Assembly: GCF_902833085.1 (NCBI RefSeq)
Contig: NZ_CADFEB010000009.1
Span: 124,001 to 188,000 of the forward strand
Length of the DNA stretch: 64,000 nucleotides
DNA from: Burkholderia ubonensis
GTDB lineage: Bacteria > Pseudomonadota > Gammaproteobacteria > Burkholderiales > Burkholderiaceae
Direction of reading: 5' to 3'
Shown: positions 62,777-64,000 of the stretch, piece by piece
How the letters are laid out: every line of letters begins with the position of its first letter
Position numbering within the stretch: position 1 is the first letter of the stretch
Translations under genes and position numbers: made by a program
The notes under the pieces: generated by a model
Told to the model about the DNA's origin: nothing
Seen by the model: only the letters and a program-made list of their open reading frames with translations
Database searches by the model: none

Positions 62777-63907
62777 ATGCAGAACCTCGACAATCCTTCA
62801 CACGATCGCGAGGTCGGCGTCGCCGACGCGACGCAGGACACCACACGCATCGACGACGTCCGCATCGGCGCCGTCCGTCCGCTGATCTCCCCGGCGCTGC
62901 TGCAGGACGAGCTGCCGGTGCCGGCCGCTACGCAGGCGCTCGTCGAGGACACTCGCAAGGCGATCGGCGACATCCTGCACGGCCGCGACGACCGGCTGCT
63001 GATCGTCGTCGGCCCGTGCTCGATCCACGATCACGACCAGGCGCTCGAGTACGCGCATCGCCTGAAGGCCGCCGCCGACGCGCTGAAGGACGACCTGCTG
63101 ATCACGATGCGCGTCTATTTCGAGAAGCCGCGCACGACGGTCGGCTGGAAGGGCTACATCAACGATCCGCGGCTCGACGGCAGCTTTCGCATCAACGAAG
63201 GGCTGCGCGCCGCGCGGCAGCTGCTGCTCGACGTCAACGCGCTCGGCCTGCCGGCCGCGACCGAATTCCTCGACCTGCTGAGCCCGCAGTACATCGCCGA
63301 CCTGATCGCGTGGGGCGCGATCGGCGCGCGTACGACCGAGAGCCAGAGCCATCGCCAGCTCGCATCGGGCCTGAGCTGCCCGATCGGGTTCAAGAACGGC
63401 ACCGACGGCGGCGTGCAGGTCGCGTCGGACGCGATCGTCGCCGCGCGCGCGAGTCACGCGTTCATGGGAATGACGAAGATGGGTATGGCCGCGATCTTCG
63501 AGACGCGCGGCAACGACGATGCGCACGTGATCCTGCGCGGCGGCAAGAACGGCCCGAACTACGACGCCGCGCATGTCGAAGCGAGCTGCGCGGTGCTGCG
63601 CGCGGCGGGGTTGCGCGAGCAGGTGATGGTCGATTGTTCGCATGCGAACTCGAACAAGTCTCACGAGCGGCAGATCGACGTCGCGCAGGATCTCGCGCGG
63701 CAGCTCGCGCAGGGCGAGCACCGGATCGTCGGCGTGATGGTCGAGAGCCATCTCGAGGCGGGGCGGCAGGATCTGAAGGCGGGCGTGCCGCTGAAATACG
63801 GCGTGTCGATCACCGATGCTTGCCTGAGCTGGACGCAGACGGAGCCGGTGCTCGACGTGCTCGCCGAGGCGGTGCGGCATCGCAGGGTGTATTCGCGCAA
63901 CGCGTGA
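62777..63907 (+). CDS. aroG: 3-Deoxy-7-phosphoheptulonate (DAHP) synthase, class I
   Basis: 376-residue class I (AroFGH-type) DAHP synthase joining phosphoenolpyruvate and erythrose 4-phosphate, the first step of aromatic amino-acid synthesis. Clear family text: 'IVVGPCSIHDHDQALEYAHR', 'MRVYFEKPRTTVGWKGYIND' (PEP/E4P loop), 'IGARTTESQSHRQLASGLSC' and 'VDCSHANSNKSHERQ' (metal His and Cys). The N-terminus is about 25 residues longer than E. coli AroG. Which amino acid inhibits it cannot be read reliably. An upstream AATTACC-type leader gives no clear operator. Confidence 0.95.
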   Translation: MQNLDNPSHDREVGVADATQDTTRIDDVRIGAVRPLISPALLQDELPVPAATQALVEDTRKAIGDILHGRDDRLLIVVGPCSIHDHDQALEYAHRLKAAADALKDDLLITMRVYFEKPRTTVGWKGYINDPRLDGSFRINEGLRAARQLLLDVNALGLPAATEFLDLLSPQYIADLIAWGAIGARTTESQSHRQLASGLSCPIGFKNGTDGGVQVASDAIVAARASHAFMGMTKMGMAAIFETRGNDDAHVILRGGKNGPNYDAAHVEASCAVLRAAGLREQVMVDCSHANSNKSHERQIDVAQDLARQLAQGEHRIVGVMVESHLEAGRQDLKAGVPLKYGVSITDACLSWTQTEPVLDVLAEAVRHRRVYSRNA

Positions 63908-64000
63908 TGCGAGGGCGGCGGGCCTGAGCATCGACGCTGATCTGCGTGCGTCGCCGCAGCATTGCTGCGGCATGGTGTCCGATGCAGCGCCACGCTAGCG

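Noticed and set aside
1-64000. Complete T6SS cluster, prophage or integrative element spanning the window
   Set aside because: Only orphan hcp and vgrG modules occur; no sheath, baseplate, ClpV, integrase, phage structural genes or tRNA-based attachment sites were seen.

Overview
The window is high-G+C DNA of a Burkholderia-type beta-proteobacterium, most likely a Burkholderia cepacia complex member and probably one of its secondary chromosomes. The basis is gene content (hopanoid-transport genes, orphan type VI secretion modules, a plant-aromatic catabolism cluster, many LysR/Lrp/GntR regulators), codon use and G/C-rich third positions. The species is inferred, because no rRNA or other phylogenetic marker is present. 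I saw no tRNA, rRNA or CRISPR array.

Layout. 1-4.7 kb: divergent lipid-trafficking genes (hpnN and mlaA leftward, an mlaC/hpnM-type gene rightward). 4.9-7.7 kb: an A+T-richer island in which hcp, a peptidoglycan amidase and a small exported protein (candidate T6SS effector and immunity pair) lie between two degenerate, direct-oriented ISAs1-type transposase 3' ends. 7.7-11.5 kb: a Cache-sensor histidine kinase, its NarL-type regulator and a Cache-GGDEF diguanylate cyclase. 11.9-14.6 kb: glcG-glcB (glyoxylate use). 14.8-23.8 kb: a non-phosphorylative L-arabinose locus (LysR regulator, arabonate dehydratase, keto-deoxy-arabonate dehydratase, AraFGH importer, lactonase). 23.9-33.1 kb: a ferulate locus (MarR regulator, hydroxycinnamoyl-CoA hydratase-lyase, vanillin dehydrogenase, feruloyl-CoA synthetase, MFS transporter, porin, tannase/feruloyl esterase). 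An almost identical palindrome, ATCAGG-YAG-CCTGAT, precedes both the catabolic operon and the transporter. Side by side, the two loci look suited to using feruloylated arabinose from plant cell walls.

33.6-37.2 kb: a second T6SS relic. Its vgrG has lost its 3' end in a deletion that joins it, out of frame, to the C-terminal remnant of a membrane-type downstream protein; an orphan membrane protein and an NTF2-like protein follow. 37.3-42.7 kb: an amino-acid module (Lrp regulator, diaminopropionate ammonia-lyase, M20 hydrolase, class III aminotransferase, GNAT). 43-47.3 kb: a glycine-zipper lipoprotein, two tandem amidohydrolases and a LysR regulator.

47.4-50.1 kb: a nested mobile/defence patch. 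It holds a 285-bp palindromic MITE-like element with 30-bp perfect terminal repeats and two internal long stem-loops, an IS630-family insertion sequence using the adjoining TA, and an XRE/AbiEii toxin-antitoxin operon whose toxin reading frame is broken by an apparent one-base deletion. 50.5-58.9 kb: small-molecule uptake and metabolism (amino-acid binding protein, phytanoyl-CoA-type dioxygenase, GntR and XRE-cupin regulators with a perfect operator palindrome, class II aldolase, DapA-family aldolase, MOSC, SDR, methyltransferase, YceH). 58.9-64 kb: two unknown genes, a secretory lipase and a class I DAHP synthase.

The most unusual material is the Hcp-amidase-immunity cassette between transposase remnants, the truncated vgrG/effector junction, the cloverleaf-like MITE with its IS630 neighbour, and the operator pair that ties ferulate import to ferulate breakdown. 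All functional statements come from motif recognition by eye; no database search was run.
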